Source: Gemmatimonadota bacterium
GTDB taxonomy: Bacteria; Gemmatimonadota; Gemmatimonadetes; Gemmatimonadales; Gemmatimonadaceae
Assembly (NCBI GenBank): GCA_016714015.1
Contig: JADJNZ010000005.1
Span: 62,001-126,000, forward strand
Direction: 5' to 3'
Length of the DNA: 64,000 bases
The notes below the pieces were generated by a model that had not been told where the DNA came from, did not search any database, and saw only the letters and a program-made list of their open reading frames with translations. How positions within the stretch are numbered: the stretch's first letter is position 1; each line of letters opens with the position of its first letter. Below, one piece after another: positions 43,501 through 50,252 of this stretch. Both the position numbers and the translations under genes were made by a program.

Positions 43501-45837
43501 GTCGACTCCGCGGTCACCCGGAACAATCACGTCCTCCGCTCGAAGTACGATGCAGCGAACCGGCTCGTGCAGCGGCTCGTCCCGAGCGTGACGTATCCGC
43601 AGACCAACTGCACCGACATGCCGTACGGGATCCGCTATCCGTCCGCGCCCTTCCCGATCTGCCTCATGAAGTTCCCGTACTACCCGAATGGGGCGGACTC
43701 GTCGCTCGTGGTGGGCGCCGACACCGCGCGCTTCGTGTTCGACGCCGCGGGACGGCTCGTGCGCGCCGACAACAAGGACGCGCGGGTGAGCCGGAGCTAC
43801 TTCGCCGGCGGCGCCCTGATGTCGGAGACCCAGCGGATCCGGAGTTACGGGACGTCGAACTTCGACGTGACCTCCTACTATCAGTCGTTCCGATACGACC
43901 TGGGCGGCCGCCGGGTCGCGCACATGCTGCCGACCAACCTCGCCGGCGCGGACAGCATCGCGTACATCTACGACGTGGACCGCGGATTCCTCCGTCACGT
44001 CGTGCACGGGCTCGACCGGATCAGCCTGACGCTCGATGCGGCGGGGCGTCAGGACTCGCTCCTCTTCGCTGCATTCCAGTCCGGCAACTACGTGACCGGG
44101 GTCGTCGAGACGCGAGGCTACGACCCGGACGGCAATCTCGTGGGGCTCCAGCGTGTGCGCCGCAACGGCGCGTCGATGGTCCCGCTCAGCAACAGCTCGC
44201 TCACGCGCGATGCGCGCGCGCGGATCCGTTCGGTGGCGTCGGGCAGCGCGGCCTTCCAGATCGACTCGCAACAGACGCGCATCCGTTACGCCGGTTCGGG
44301 TGCCGTCCTCGCGTCCGAGCGATGGAAGACGAACTCGGTCTGGTTCGATGTCGAGCAGTTCCGTGCCACCGCCCTCGGTGACGTGTGGCGTTCGCGCTCG
44401 GACATCGGCTCGCAGCCGACGAAGTTCCCGGTGGTCTCGCAGTTCAGCGTCAACGGGGCACTCAAGAAGCGGACGCCGGTCCGGCCCGGGCTGAATCCGC
44501 CTGCGGAGGCGGCCTACACCGACACGACGGCCACGACCTACGACCTCGCCGGCAACGCGATCCGGACAGTGGCGATCTTCCAGCGCTACCAGGACCTCGG
44601 TGACCGGTACTACTCCGCGTCGCGCTCCTACTACACCGGGGACAACCGGCTCGCGGTCCACCAGAAGTACCATTCCACGGATGCCGCGAGCACGGGCAGC
44701 TGGGAGGAGTACCGCTACGACGCGCTCGGGCGTCGTGTCCTCACGCGGGCCCGTCGCGGGACCACCGGTGATCCGTACCGTTGGATGTGCGCCGGCAGCA
44801 CGACCTGCGATTACTACATCGAGCGGACGGTCTGGGATGGTGACCAGGTCCTCTTCGAGCTCCGTGCGAACGGTCATGACACGCTGACCGCCGCCCAGCT
44901 GGACGCGCACTACAGCGCGGGGCTGAGTTGGGGCAAGGTGGGGTACGTGCATGCCGGTGGGATCGACAAGCCGCTGATGACGCTGGACGGGCGGGTGCCG
45001 ACCTACAACTGGCGCGGGCTGCCGGAGAGCTCGGTGTGGACGACGGGCGCGGCGGCGGACTGCAGCGTGGCGACGGGCGGGAGCTGCACGACCGTGGCGT
45101 GGCCCTCCGCCAGCAGCGTATATATGAAGCAGTATCCGTACGCTCCGGGGGGTTCGAACCCGCCGCAGTGGGTGGGCACGGTGCTGACGGACGCGGCGGG
45201 GAGTTCGGGGTTGATGTATCGCCGGAACCGGTACTATGATCCGGGGAGCGGGCAGTTCACGCAGCAGGACCCGATCGGGATCGCGGGTGGGGCCAACGTC
45301 TACGGCTTCGCGAATGGCGACCCGGTCAATTATCAAGATCCGTTTGGGTTGTGCCCGATTGACAAGCCGCTCTGTAACTGGCTCAAGGCGACCTTGGTGC
45401 TCGTCGGCACTGACCTTGGGATGGTCGCCGGTGGGGGGGCGGGACTACTTGGTCTAGCAGCAGGGCCGGCTGCTGCCGCTACCGTTCCTGCAGGGGCGGT
45501 TGCCGGGGCCGCGGTCGGCGCGACGCTTGGCGCGGCGTTGGGCGGAGTGGTTGATGCGATGTTCTCAGAATCGTCGGGCGGTGCGGGCGCAGGTGGCGCG
45601 CGCCCTGACGAGCAGCCGACGTCCGTCAACCAAATGAATCAGCAAGTCCAGCGCGGCCAAGCGCCAAGGAATGTGACGCGCGTCGACCGCGGCAAGGTGA
45701 AAGGGGAACAAGACAATGTTCACTTTCAGGGTGGACACTCCCTGAATCGCGATGGTTCCTGGAAGCACGGGGGCCGGGAGCTGACTTCAGCGGAGAGGGA
45801 CTGGCTTACCAAAGGCGGGTTCAATGCACCCAAGTGA
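40558..45837 (+). CDS. Rhs polymorphic toxin (secreted YD-repeat protein)
   Basis: A 1759-residue Rhs protein. The GTG at 40558 opens a Sec-type signal (ATFRSISRAVAVSLVLASLV, then VGAQA); an upstream ATG at 40468 would add 30 unrelated residues. Residues 32-450 form Ig-like/beta-rich modules. YD/RHS repeats (for example YDAANRLVQRLVPS, YDPELGNVAKTKS) build the shell from about 600 to 1550. The core ends at YYDPGSGQFTQQDPIGIAGG, near residue 1557. The exchangeable tip begins after DPFGLCP: a Gly/Ala hydrophobic linker, then a 70-residue toxin-like end (VHFQGGHSLNRDGSWKHGGR) of a recognisable polymorphic-toxin type whose activity I cannot name. Its last 14 bases overlap the immunity gene. No PAAR or VgrG motif was seen, so type VI delivery is not indicated. 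Confidence 0.9.
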   Translation: MSATFRSISRAVAVSLVLASLVASGVGAQAGAPTVTISPASGEYAPGAQIAVTVTYCDNNGLDTATAVLQLDGVAVNWPKVVFPPGNPGPCLAKVTQSGTVTLSTPSRTLRASIEDTSPSPLWSGWTLVTWTTPVPWSGGTVSPEQQYLETAPATVTTLAFRVTNVGPSTQSVSSSAAGTGLDSVGVPQGPGKGGSAFSLLSGASALITVAVKSSSTNLSTGRLTLTVTNGSQVATAFSDVTSRTPAPLVSGLALLNPTGITEKSLCVTIAAGPGAAQCGDLRLAHAMPGVTTKNRFRAPTLLYSANAAQPTVLIPAELTVTSVTPNVQYTASVRITAGPDSGLVLSAGSWSSNDWGSGGRRRITASFDGSALSTGRHPYLLTIQRSAGVTDTASGELLHVNRLASPFTAGWWLAGLEQLVSYQSSNTAIERMMWIGGDGSARVFRETAVNSCIFTHDALDRPDSIVGTVSGTGCTARQRRSSNGIRVVFDDLGNHVQTINRIGETTTFTYGGGLLQTITLPTGTLARQYQLAYTNGLLDSVTAPDVPGGWRTVRIRRNTGMVVAGSSRSRILAIRESATDSVRFTYVGGSGNGAGGYRVATRADRMGIATTFTYDAANRLASASTPATASQTVTTTFRMAEGQATAQALIADSVYTRLDGPRADVTDVHKWWINRLGAPVRTRNPVGMESIVTYDATWPALAAKVIDAAGVTNTATYNARGLLTQSTVVAPFGIAQGNAVTTVKWNAVWDLPDTLTDPNGVRTARRYDVATGNLLSEWVGSDSGRATRYEYDAVTKQLLRIFTPASGTADRIQYDPELGNVAKTKSPRGDVITHTRDRIGRDTLVVVSVDVVTDTTTKVQRIVTHYDSAGRAWETITASPAMPYMLEYDAQLMDNTPVTADTQFVRTTFDREGRPLTINAFSRPDQNVWDVCDAPVGECVGVPAGTEGSYDIREYDWLGRPTKQRLGSGPKQVYYDPAGNVDSAVTRNNHVLRSKYDAANRLVQRLVPSVTYPQTNCTDMPYGIRYPSAPFPICLMKFPYYPNGADSSLVVGADTARFVFDAAGRLVRADNKDARVSRSYFAGGALMSETQRIRSYGTSNFDVTSYYQSFRYDLGGRRVAHMLPTNLAGADSIAYIYDVDRGFLRHVVHGLDRISLTLDAAGRQDSLLFAAFQSGNYVTGVVETRGYDPDGNLVGLQRVRRNGASMVPLSNSSLTRDARARIRSVASGSAAFQIDSQQTRIRYAGSGAVLASERWKTNSVWFDVEQFRATALGDVWRSRSDIGSQPTKFPVVSQFSVNGALKKRTPVRPGLNPPAEAAYTDTTATTYDLAGNAIRTVAIFQRYQDLGDRYYSASRSYYTGDNRLAVHQKYHSTDAASTGSWEEYRYDALGRRVLTRARRGTTGDPYRWMCAGSTTCDYYIERTVWDGDQVLFELRANGHDTLTAAQLDAHYSAGLSWGKVGYVHAGGIDKPLMTLDGRVPTYNWRGLPESSVWTTGAAADCSVATGGSCTTVAWPSASSVYMKQYPYAPGGSNPPQWVGTVLTDAAGSSGLMYRRNRYYDPGSGQFTQQDPIGIAGGANVYGFANGDPVNYQDPFGLCPIDKPLCNWLKATLVLVGTDLGMVAGGGAGLLGLAAGPAAAATVPAGAVAGAAVGATLGAALGGVVDAMFSESSGGAGAGGARPDEQPTSVNQMNQQVQRGQAPRNVTRVDRGKVKGEQDNVHFQGGHSLNRDGSWKHGGRELTSAERDWLTKGGFNAPK

Positions 45838-46315
45838 AGCGCAGATCCGACAACACGTGTCTATGTGGATGGCGCGGGTGCTCGAAGCGAACGGCATCGA
45901 TCGTTTCGATGACCTGCACGTCGACGAGATCGGGTCCTCGTGGTCGTCGCGAGAGCACTGGGTCGACGCGGCACTGCGGGTGTTGAACATCGCAGTGGCG
46001 ATTCGTCAAGAGAAGCACCTCGAGGTCACGCCGGCAGTGGGATTCTCACTGAGGAGCGTGCCAACAGCGAACCACGCGCACTTGCGCGACCTGCAAGCAG
46101 TTGCCGCCGAACTCGATGTGAGCCCTCCGTCTCTCTACCTGTTCCATCCAGGACGAGAGCCGTGGACGACTGATCGAGATTTCGCTCCCTGGGCGAAGCT
46201 GCGTGCCGCTGCGCCAAACCTACCGGACGTACTCGGATACCTGCGGACTTGGTGGGAGCCAACCGAACGGAGCTTTCAGCGCTCCCTCTTCATCTGCCTA
46301 CGAACATCCGCCTAA
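45824..46315 (+). CDS. putative immunity protein for the Rhs tip
   Basis: A 163-residue cytosolic protein with no recognised domain. It begins inside the end of the Rhs gene (14-base overlap), the usual toxin-immunity coupling. Its composition is rich in Trp, His and acidic residues (SSWSSREHWVDAALRVLNIA). Its stop TAA (46313-46315) is part of the GCCTAAC box of the first attC site, so the predicted crossover falls directly after it. Base composition is lower in GC than the flanking genes, as for the rest of the array. Confidence 0.7.
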   Translation: MHPSEAQIRQHVSMWMARVLEANGIDRFDDLHVDEIGSSWSSREHWVDAALRVLNIAVAIRQEKHLEVTPAVGFSLRSVPTANHAHLRDLQAVAAELDVSPPSLYLFHPGREPWTTDRDFAPWAKLRAAAPNLPDVLGYLRTWWEPTERSFQRSLFICLRTSA

Positions 46316-46375
46316 CGACGCGTTAAGCCGCGGCCGCCCCACCGGGGCGGCCGTCGGCTTGAACGGCGGTTAGAT
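46310..46375 (-). repeat. attC-like recombination site 1
   Basis: A 66-bp imperfect palindrome. Read on the minus strand it has R'' ATCTAAC, an L'' arm CGTTCAAGCCG-A-CGG, a GC-rich stem, a GGT loop, an L' arm CGGCTTAACG and R' GTTAGGC. One C and one A of the L'' arm have no partner, just as in integron attC sites. On the plus strand, bases 46316 onward are open in the frame of the following tip. Confidence 0.85.
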
Positions 46376-46399
46376 TCGGACTCGGGTTGTTCCACGCAG

Positions 46400-46999
46400 A
46401 TGGACCCGATTGGGCTGGCTGGGGGGCTCAATCTCTACGGGTTTGCGGGCGGGGACCCGATCAACTTCTCGGATCCGCTCGGCCTGTGCCCGATCTGTTG
46501 GATCCCCTTGGTTGTCGCGGGCGAAGGGACGGCGGGGGCGGTAGGAGTCGGAGCGGCAACAGCAGCGGCCGCCGTTTTCCTCGCGAAGGGAAAGGAAATA
46601 GCGGCGGCAGTTGAAGGCGCCGTCGATGCTGTCGCCGAGAAGATCAATGACTTCAAGTACGTTACGTACACGCGCACCAATGTTGGCACCGGAGAGGTGT
46701 ATTCCGGTCGAACCAGTGGATTCGGTGATCCGCAGTCGCTGGTGAGTTCGCGCGCCGCCGGGCATCCTGCGAGGCTCGCCGGATTTGGACCTGCTCTTGT
46801 TGATCGTGTCGCGCCAGGGACAGCACAAGGATATGCAGCGATTCGTGGGCGAGAGCAGCAGTTGATCGATGCGCACGGAGGAGCTCGAAGTGATGGAGGT
46901 AGCTCAGCCAACCTCATTCGCGGAGTGTCCGCCGTGAATCCGCTCGCTGGGGGATTCAACGCGGCTGCTCTGATGATGTTCGGTCCGGTGATCCGATGA
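46400..46999 (+). CDS. orphan Rhs tip A (possible GIY-YIG-like nuclease)
   Basis: A displaced Rhs C-terminus. It starts with the core junction MDPIGLAGGLNLYGFAGGDP and NFSDPLGLCP, then an Ala/Gly-rich hydrophobic linker, then a toxin domain (KYVTYTRTNVGTGEVYSGRT, then RGREQQLIDAHGG and NLIRGVSAVNPLAG). The spacing of YVTY, YSGRT and the EQQLI helix suggests a GIY-YIG/URI-type nuclease, with modest certainty. The frame is open from 46316, right through the attC site. The ATG at 46400 exists because the core CAG-CAG-GAC reads CAG-ATG-GAC here. A promoter was not recognised. Confidence 0.7.
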   Translation: MDPIGLAGGLNLYGFAGGDPINFSDPLGLCPICWIPLVVAGEGTAGAVGVGAATAAAAVFLAKGKEIAAAVEGAVDAVAEKINDFKYVTYTRTNVGTGEVYSGRTSGFGDPQSLVSSRAAGHPARLAGFGPALVDRVAPGTAQGYAAIRGREQQLIDAHGGARSDGGSSANLIRGVSAVNPLAGGFNAAALMMFGPVIR

Positions 47000-47027
47000 G
47001 CAGGATGATTGTCAACGGAGTTCGCAG

Positions 47028-47459
47028 GTGACGCCTCTTCCGAACCGAAAGGACGAAGCTCGCGAGCTGGGCGAGCGCCTACTCATGACGCTCAAGTTCA
47101 TCGAGCAGGCGCAGGACTTCCCCAGCGGCGCTCAGTTTCGCAGCATCGTGGAGTCAGAGATGGCGCGCGGCAGGCTGCGCGCGCTTAAGCTGATCGCGCG
47201 TGATGTTGATGAGATGGTTTTGACACTCGCGCCGAATGAACGCGAAGGACTCGAGGCCATCTTGAGCGCGCGCACTGGCTTCGAGGCCGAGGCGACTTGG
47301 CAGGCAGAGCGAACCGCAGTCGAGCACGTCCTGCGCACGGGACGCGTTCGAAGCGAGAAGGAGCGTCTGAGGCTGGAGCGATTCGTTGAAGCGCTGGTAG
47401 TGCGAGGTGGCGATCCGGAAACGGTCGCGGCTGTGCGAACGCTACTCGCGAACGGATAG
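47028..47459 (+). CDS. putative immunity protein for tip A
   Basis: A 143-residue, almost entirely helical, charged protein (ERLLMTLKFIEQAQDFPSGA, RGRLRALKLIARDVDEMVLT). No domain is recognised and there is no signal peptide, so it is probably cytosolic, matching a cytosolic nuclease-type tip. It starts with GTG 28 bases after tip A and its stop is 4 bases before the next attC site. The position between a tip and an attC is the basis for the call. Confidence 0.6.
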   Translation: MTPLPNRKDEARELGERLLMTLKFIEQAQDFPSGAQFRSIVESEMARGRLRALKLIARDVDEMVLTLAPNEREGLEAILSARTGFEAEATWQAERTAVEHVLRTGRVRSEKERLRLERFVEALVVRGGDPETVAAVRTLLANG

Positions 47460-47463
47460 CGTA

Positions 47464-47529
47464 GCCTAACTGCGCGTTAAGCCGCGGCCGCCCCACTGGG
47501 GCGGCCGCCGGCTCCAACGGCGGTTAGAA
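47464..47529 (-). repeat. attC-like recombination site 2
   Basis: Same 66-bp architecture as site 1. Plus-strand ends are GCCTAAC (47464-47470) and GTTAGAA (47523-47529). A few substitutions, including CT for CC in the loop (CCACTGGGG) and CTCC in the L' arm. The frame from 47470 is open into tip B. Confidence 0.8.
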
Positions 47530-47553
47530 TCTGGCCGGGGTCAGTCCACGCAG

Positions 47554-48096
47554 ATGGACCCGATTGGGCTGGCGGGGGGGCTCAATCTGTACGGGTATGC
47601 GGACGGGGATCCGATCAACAACTCGGACCCCTTCGGGCTCTGTCCTGAGTGGCTCACGAAGATTCCCTGCGGACTCAAGTTCACTGGCGTCCAAACGAAC
47701 TTCGTTGTCGGTAACAGGGAGTGGAGCGTTACGTTCGGAGAATGGGAAACAGCTTCGGAGACCGGTCGGTTCGTCACCTTTGGCAAGCCGTTGGCTGGTG
47801 GATTTCCGTCGCTCGGCAGCAAGACCCCTGCCAATGCCAACATCCAGTACGTCGAAGGCGGTTCTGAGTCGGTCGACACCTTTGTCGGAAATGCGATGGA
47901 GGTTTCGGCTGGGGGGAGCTACGGCGTCGCAGCTGGGTCCCTCAGCTTGACGATGATTCCAGGTCGTGGTGTGCCTGTCGGCTACACGATCGGTGTCGGA
48001 GTGACCTCACCGACTACTCCCGGAGTAACTCCGACTGCGACACGCACGACCATTTCTGGCAAGCGCACGAAGGACGGCTCCGTGGTCGAGCCTTGA
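47554..48096 (+). CDS. orphan Rhs tip B (unknown activity)
   Basis: A displaced Rhs C-terminus of 180 residues. MDPIGLAGGLNLYGYADGDP is the core junction and again has ATG in place of CAG. Beyond DPFGLCPEW the chain is beta-rich, Gly/Thr-rich and short of charged catalytic-looking residues (SAGGSYGVAAGSLSLTMIPG, VGYTIGVGVTSPTTPGVTPT), which may suggest a membrane-active or pore-forming tip. This fits the membrane topology of its partner. I cannot name a family. The frame is open from 47470 through the attC site. Confidence 0.6.
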   Translation: MDPIGLAGGLNLYGYADGDPINNSDPFGLCPEWLTKIPCGLKFTGVQTNFVVGNREWSVTFGEWETASETGRFVTFGKPLAGGFPSLGSKTPANANIQYVEGGSESVDTFVGNAMEVSAGGSYGVAAGSLSLTMIPGRGVPVGYTIGVGVTSPTTPGVTPTATRTTISGKRTKDGSVVEP

Positions 48097-48113
48097 CCGG
48101 TCAAGGGGGTGCG

Positions 48114-48644
48114 ATGAACGCGGGGGCAATCCAAGTGGACGTCGTCTTCGATGTCAGAACTGCCGATTTCGCATCTTGGTTCGCGTTTGTTCCGCTTGTG
48201 GTCCTGCTAGCGGCTCTCTTCGTTGAGCTCGTTCGACGTCGGCGAGAGATCCGTGAGCTCTTCGTAGCGCGCAAGAATCCTCACATGGCGATCTACTTGC
48301 TTGCGGGCGTCGTGCTTGCTCTTCTCACCGGAGCCCGGATTCTCAGCTACGCCGAGGAGAAGAATGAGTTCGTCCGTGTGCTCAACGCCAATCAGGCACG
48401 CGTAGTTGAGGGTGAGATCACGAACTACACGCCTCAAGCGTGGACAGGTCGGCCACTCGAGAAGTTCCAAGTTGGATCCGAGCAGTTCAGTTTTGACGGC
48501 TTCGGGGCTTCGTCCGCGTACCACCAGCGTGCTCGAAGCGGTGGCCCGATACAGGAAGGCATGCGCGTGCGACTGTTCGAGTTTCGGGGAAACATCTTGA
48601 GGGTCGAAGTGCTTCCGATTGGCACTCGCGCAACTCCGGAGTAG
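48114..48644 (+). CDS. putative membrane immunity protein for tip B
   Basis: A 176-residue protein with two hydrophobic helices (FASWFAFVPLVVLLAALFVE and MAIYLLAGVVLALLTGARIL) and a C-terminal soluble domain with beta strands (GMRVRLFEFRGNILRVEVLP). The ATG at 48114 was preferred to a TTG at 48093 because AAGGGGG precedes it. Immunity proteins that sit in the inner membrane usually guard against pore-forming tips. The 135 bases after it, up to attC site 3, hold no gene. Confidence 0.6.
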   Translation: MNAGAIQVDVVFDVRTADFASWFAFVPLVVLLAALFVELVRRRREIRELFVARKNPHMAIYLLAGVVLALLTGARILSYAEEKNEFVRVLNANQARVVEGEITNYTPQAWTGRPLEKFQVGSEQFSFDGFGASSAYHQRARSGGPIQEGMRVRLFEFRGNILRVEVLPIGTRATPE

Positions 48645-48779
48645 GCAGTCTTCCCGGCTGTCGCGCGCGCGAGTCGCCTCGAGATCGCAGAATCACGTCG
48701 TCGCGGCCTGTCGAGAGTCTGGTGTTCGAGAAGTCAGCGCGGGAGAATGTCGGTGAAGGACCTTAGATAGGTCCTCATC

Positions 48780-48845
48780 GCCTAACGGCGCGTTAAGCCG
48801 CGGCCGCCCCACCGGGGCGGCCGTCGGCTTCAACGGCGGTTAAAA
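48780..48845 (-). repeat. attC-like recombination site 3
   Basis: 66 bp; plus-strand ends GCCTAAC (48780-48786) and GTTAAAA (48839-48845). The stem and both unpaired bases are the same as in site 1. The frame from 48786 is open into tip C. Confidence 0.82.
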
Positions 48846-49424
48846 GCGCGTGCGGGGCAGTTCACGCAGCAGGACCCGATCGGGCTCGCGGGGGGGCTCA
48901 ATCTGTACGGGTATGCGGGTGGGGATCCCATCAACTTCTCGGATCCGTTTGGGCTCGATTGCCTGGACAAGTCAGGAGCGCGAATGCCGTGCGCTCCGCT
49001 TACTGGGGATGTTCGACTCGCTCGCCTCGTTGGATCGGAGAGCACGCGGGGCAGCGGCTTTGTGATCCGAAACCAGGGATTGCGCAACGAGTACTTGCAT
49101 CAAGGTGTCGACATCGAGGCAGCGTCTGGTACCAAGGTCTACGCACTCTTTGACGGCAGAGTCACTCAAGTTGTGGATCCGGCCGACGGGAACGGAGCGG
49201 GGATTCGTGTCACGATTCGTTCGAAAGCTGACGCAACTGAGAACACGTCCTATTGGCACCTCTCCTCGGTGTACGTGAGTGTGGGTGATCAAGTGCGAGG
49301 CGGTGAGCGAATAGGGCGGAGCGGAATCACAGGGAATGCCGATCCCGCGAACTCTGGGCGTCGCGAGCACGTGCATATCAGACGAACGAAAGACGGTCGC
49401 GACGTCGACCCGGGGATTCCATGA
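48846..49424 (+). CDS. orphan Rhs tip C: M23 (LytM-like) peptidoglycan endopeptidase
   Basis: A displaced Rhs C-terminus with the core junction AGQFTQQDPIGLAGGLNLYG, here without an internal ATG; no start codon occurs in frame before 48984. The toxin part is a peptidase M23 domain: zinc ligands in YLHQGVDIEAASGTKVYALF and EHVHIRRTKDGRDVDPG, with YWHLSSVYVSVGDQVRGGER, VVDPADGNGAGIRVTIR and GRSGITGNAD between. Such enzymes cut peptide cross-links in the periplasm. With no start codon it looks silent until joined to an Rhs core. The stop overlaps the next gene (ATGA). Confidence 0.78.
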   Translation, partial: ARAGQFTQQDPIGLAGGLNLYGYAGGDPINFSDPFGLDCLDKSGARMPCAPLTGDVRLARLVGSESTRGSGFVIRNQGLRNEYLHQGVDIEAASGTKVYALFDGRVTQVVDPADGNGAGIRVTIRSKADATENTSYWHLSSVYVSVGDQVRGGERIGRSGITGNADPANSGRREHVHIRRTKDGRDVDPGIP

Positions 49425-50140
49425 GCCAATACAGCGATGTGCATAGGGCGATTCGCCTTCGACGTGTGCTCCCGTGGATTGCGACCGTGTGCCTCGGTTG
49501 CAGTGGTCAGCGAGGCTTGGCAGCGCGCGCGGATCTGGCGACTTCGGCGAGTTGTCCGGTTGTCGAGTTGCTGCCGCCGTGGATTGAGCCCGCGCCAGCG
49601 ATTGGTCTGTCGGAACTGCAGTCCGTTCGGCCGGCAGTCCAGGAGATACGTGCGGCGGCATCAATCGACATCAACTGTGACGGGCGACTGGACTTCGTCG
49701 GTCAGGTGCGGCGGGTCAGCGGGAGCTCCGTGCTACGCCTGCTCGCTCTTGAGCGGCGATCGGACAACACGTGGCGCACACTCCTCGATACCGAGTCGAA
49801 TGTGGCCGGTCCGGAGGTGGCGCGACTCGCGGCAGATGTGAACAATGATGGGCTGCGTGACCTCGTGACGGTTGGGTACGACGAGGGCGGGCTCACGCCG
49901 CGGATCTTCTTGAGAGCAGAAAGCACGTTTCGGGAGAGCCCGCTCTCTGCTGCCTACTTGATTCGATTCGAGTCGGAGTGGTCGCGCGCTTGTTTGACTT
50001 CAGTCCTGCCGCGTTTTGCCTCAGGCGCCGGGCTGGTGCTTACTCGAGAGACGATTCCGCGGACGAGCGCCGTTGGGCATGGCACCCTTTGCGACCTGCC
50101 GGTTGATACGATCAAGCTCGGTGGTCGCGGTCCTCAGTAG
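49421..50140 (+). CDS. putative periplasmic lipoprotein immunity protein for tip C
   Basis: A 239-residue protein with a type II signal peptide (RRVLPWIATVCLGCSGQ, lipobox LGC). The mature part carries two FG-GAP/EF-hand-like calcium loops (IDINCDGRLDFVG and ADVNNDGLRDLVTVG). The export signal puts it in the compartment where an M23 peptidoglycan peptidase would act, which supports its pairing with tip C. It overlaps the tip by 4 bases. Confidence 0.68.
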   Translation: MSQYSDVHRAIRLRRVLPWIATVCLGCSGQRGLAARADLATSASCPVVELLPPWIEPAPAIGLSELQSVRPAVQEIRAAASIDINCDGRLDFVGQVRRVSGSSVLRLLALERRSDNTWRTLLDTESNVAGPEVARLAADVNNDGLRDLVTVGYDEGGLTPRIFLRAESTFRESPLSAAYLIRFESEWSRACLTSVLPRFASGAGLVLTRETIPRTSAVGHGTLCDLPVDTIKLGGRGPQ

Positions 50141-50162
50141 TGGTGCAGCACCCCGCGAGGGA

Positions 50163-50228
50163 GCCTAACGTTGCGTTACGCCGCGGCCGCCCCACCGGGG
50201 CGGCCGTCGGCTTCAACGGCGGTTAGAT
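50163..50228 (-). repeat. attC-like recombination site 4
   Basis: 66 bp; plus-strand ends GCCTAAC (50163-50169) and GTTAGAT (50222-50228). One substitution in the arm (GTTACG for GTTAAG). The frame from 50169 is open into tip D. Confidence 0.82.
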
Positions 50229-50252
50229 TCGGGTTCGGGGTGTTCCACGCAG

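Noticed and set aside
42328..45336. A 1002-residue minus-strand ORF across the Rhs gene
   Set aside because: It is the antisense shadow of the Rhs coding frame; composition is Arg/Pro/His-rich with no domain.
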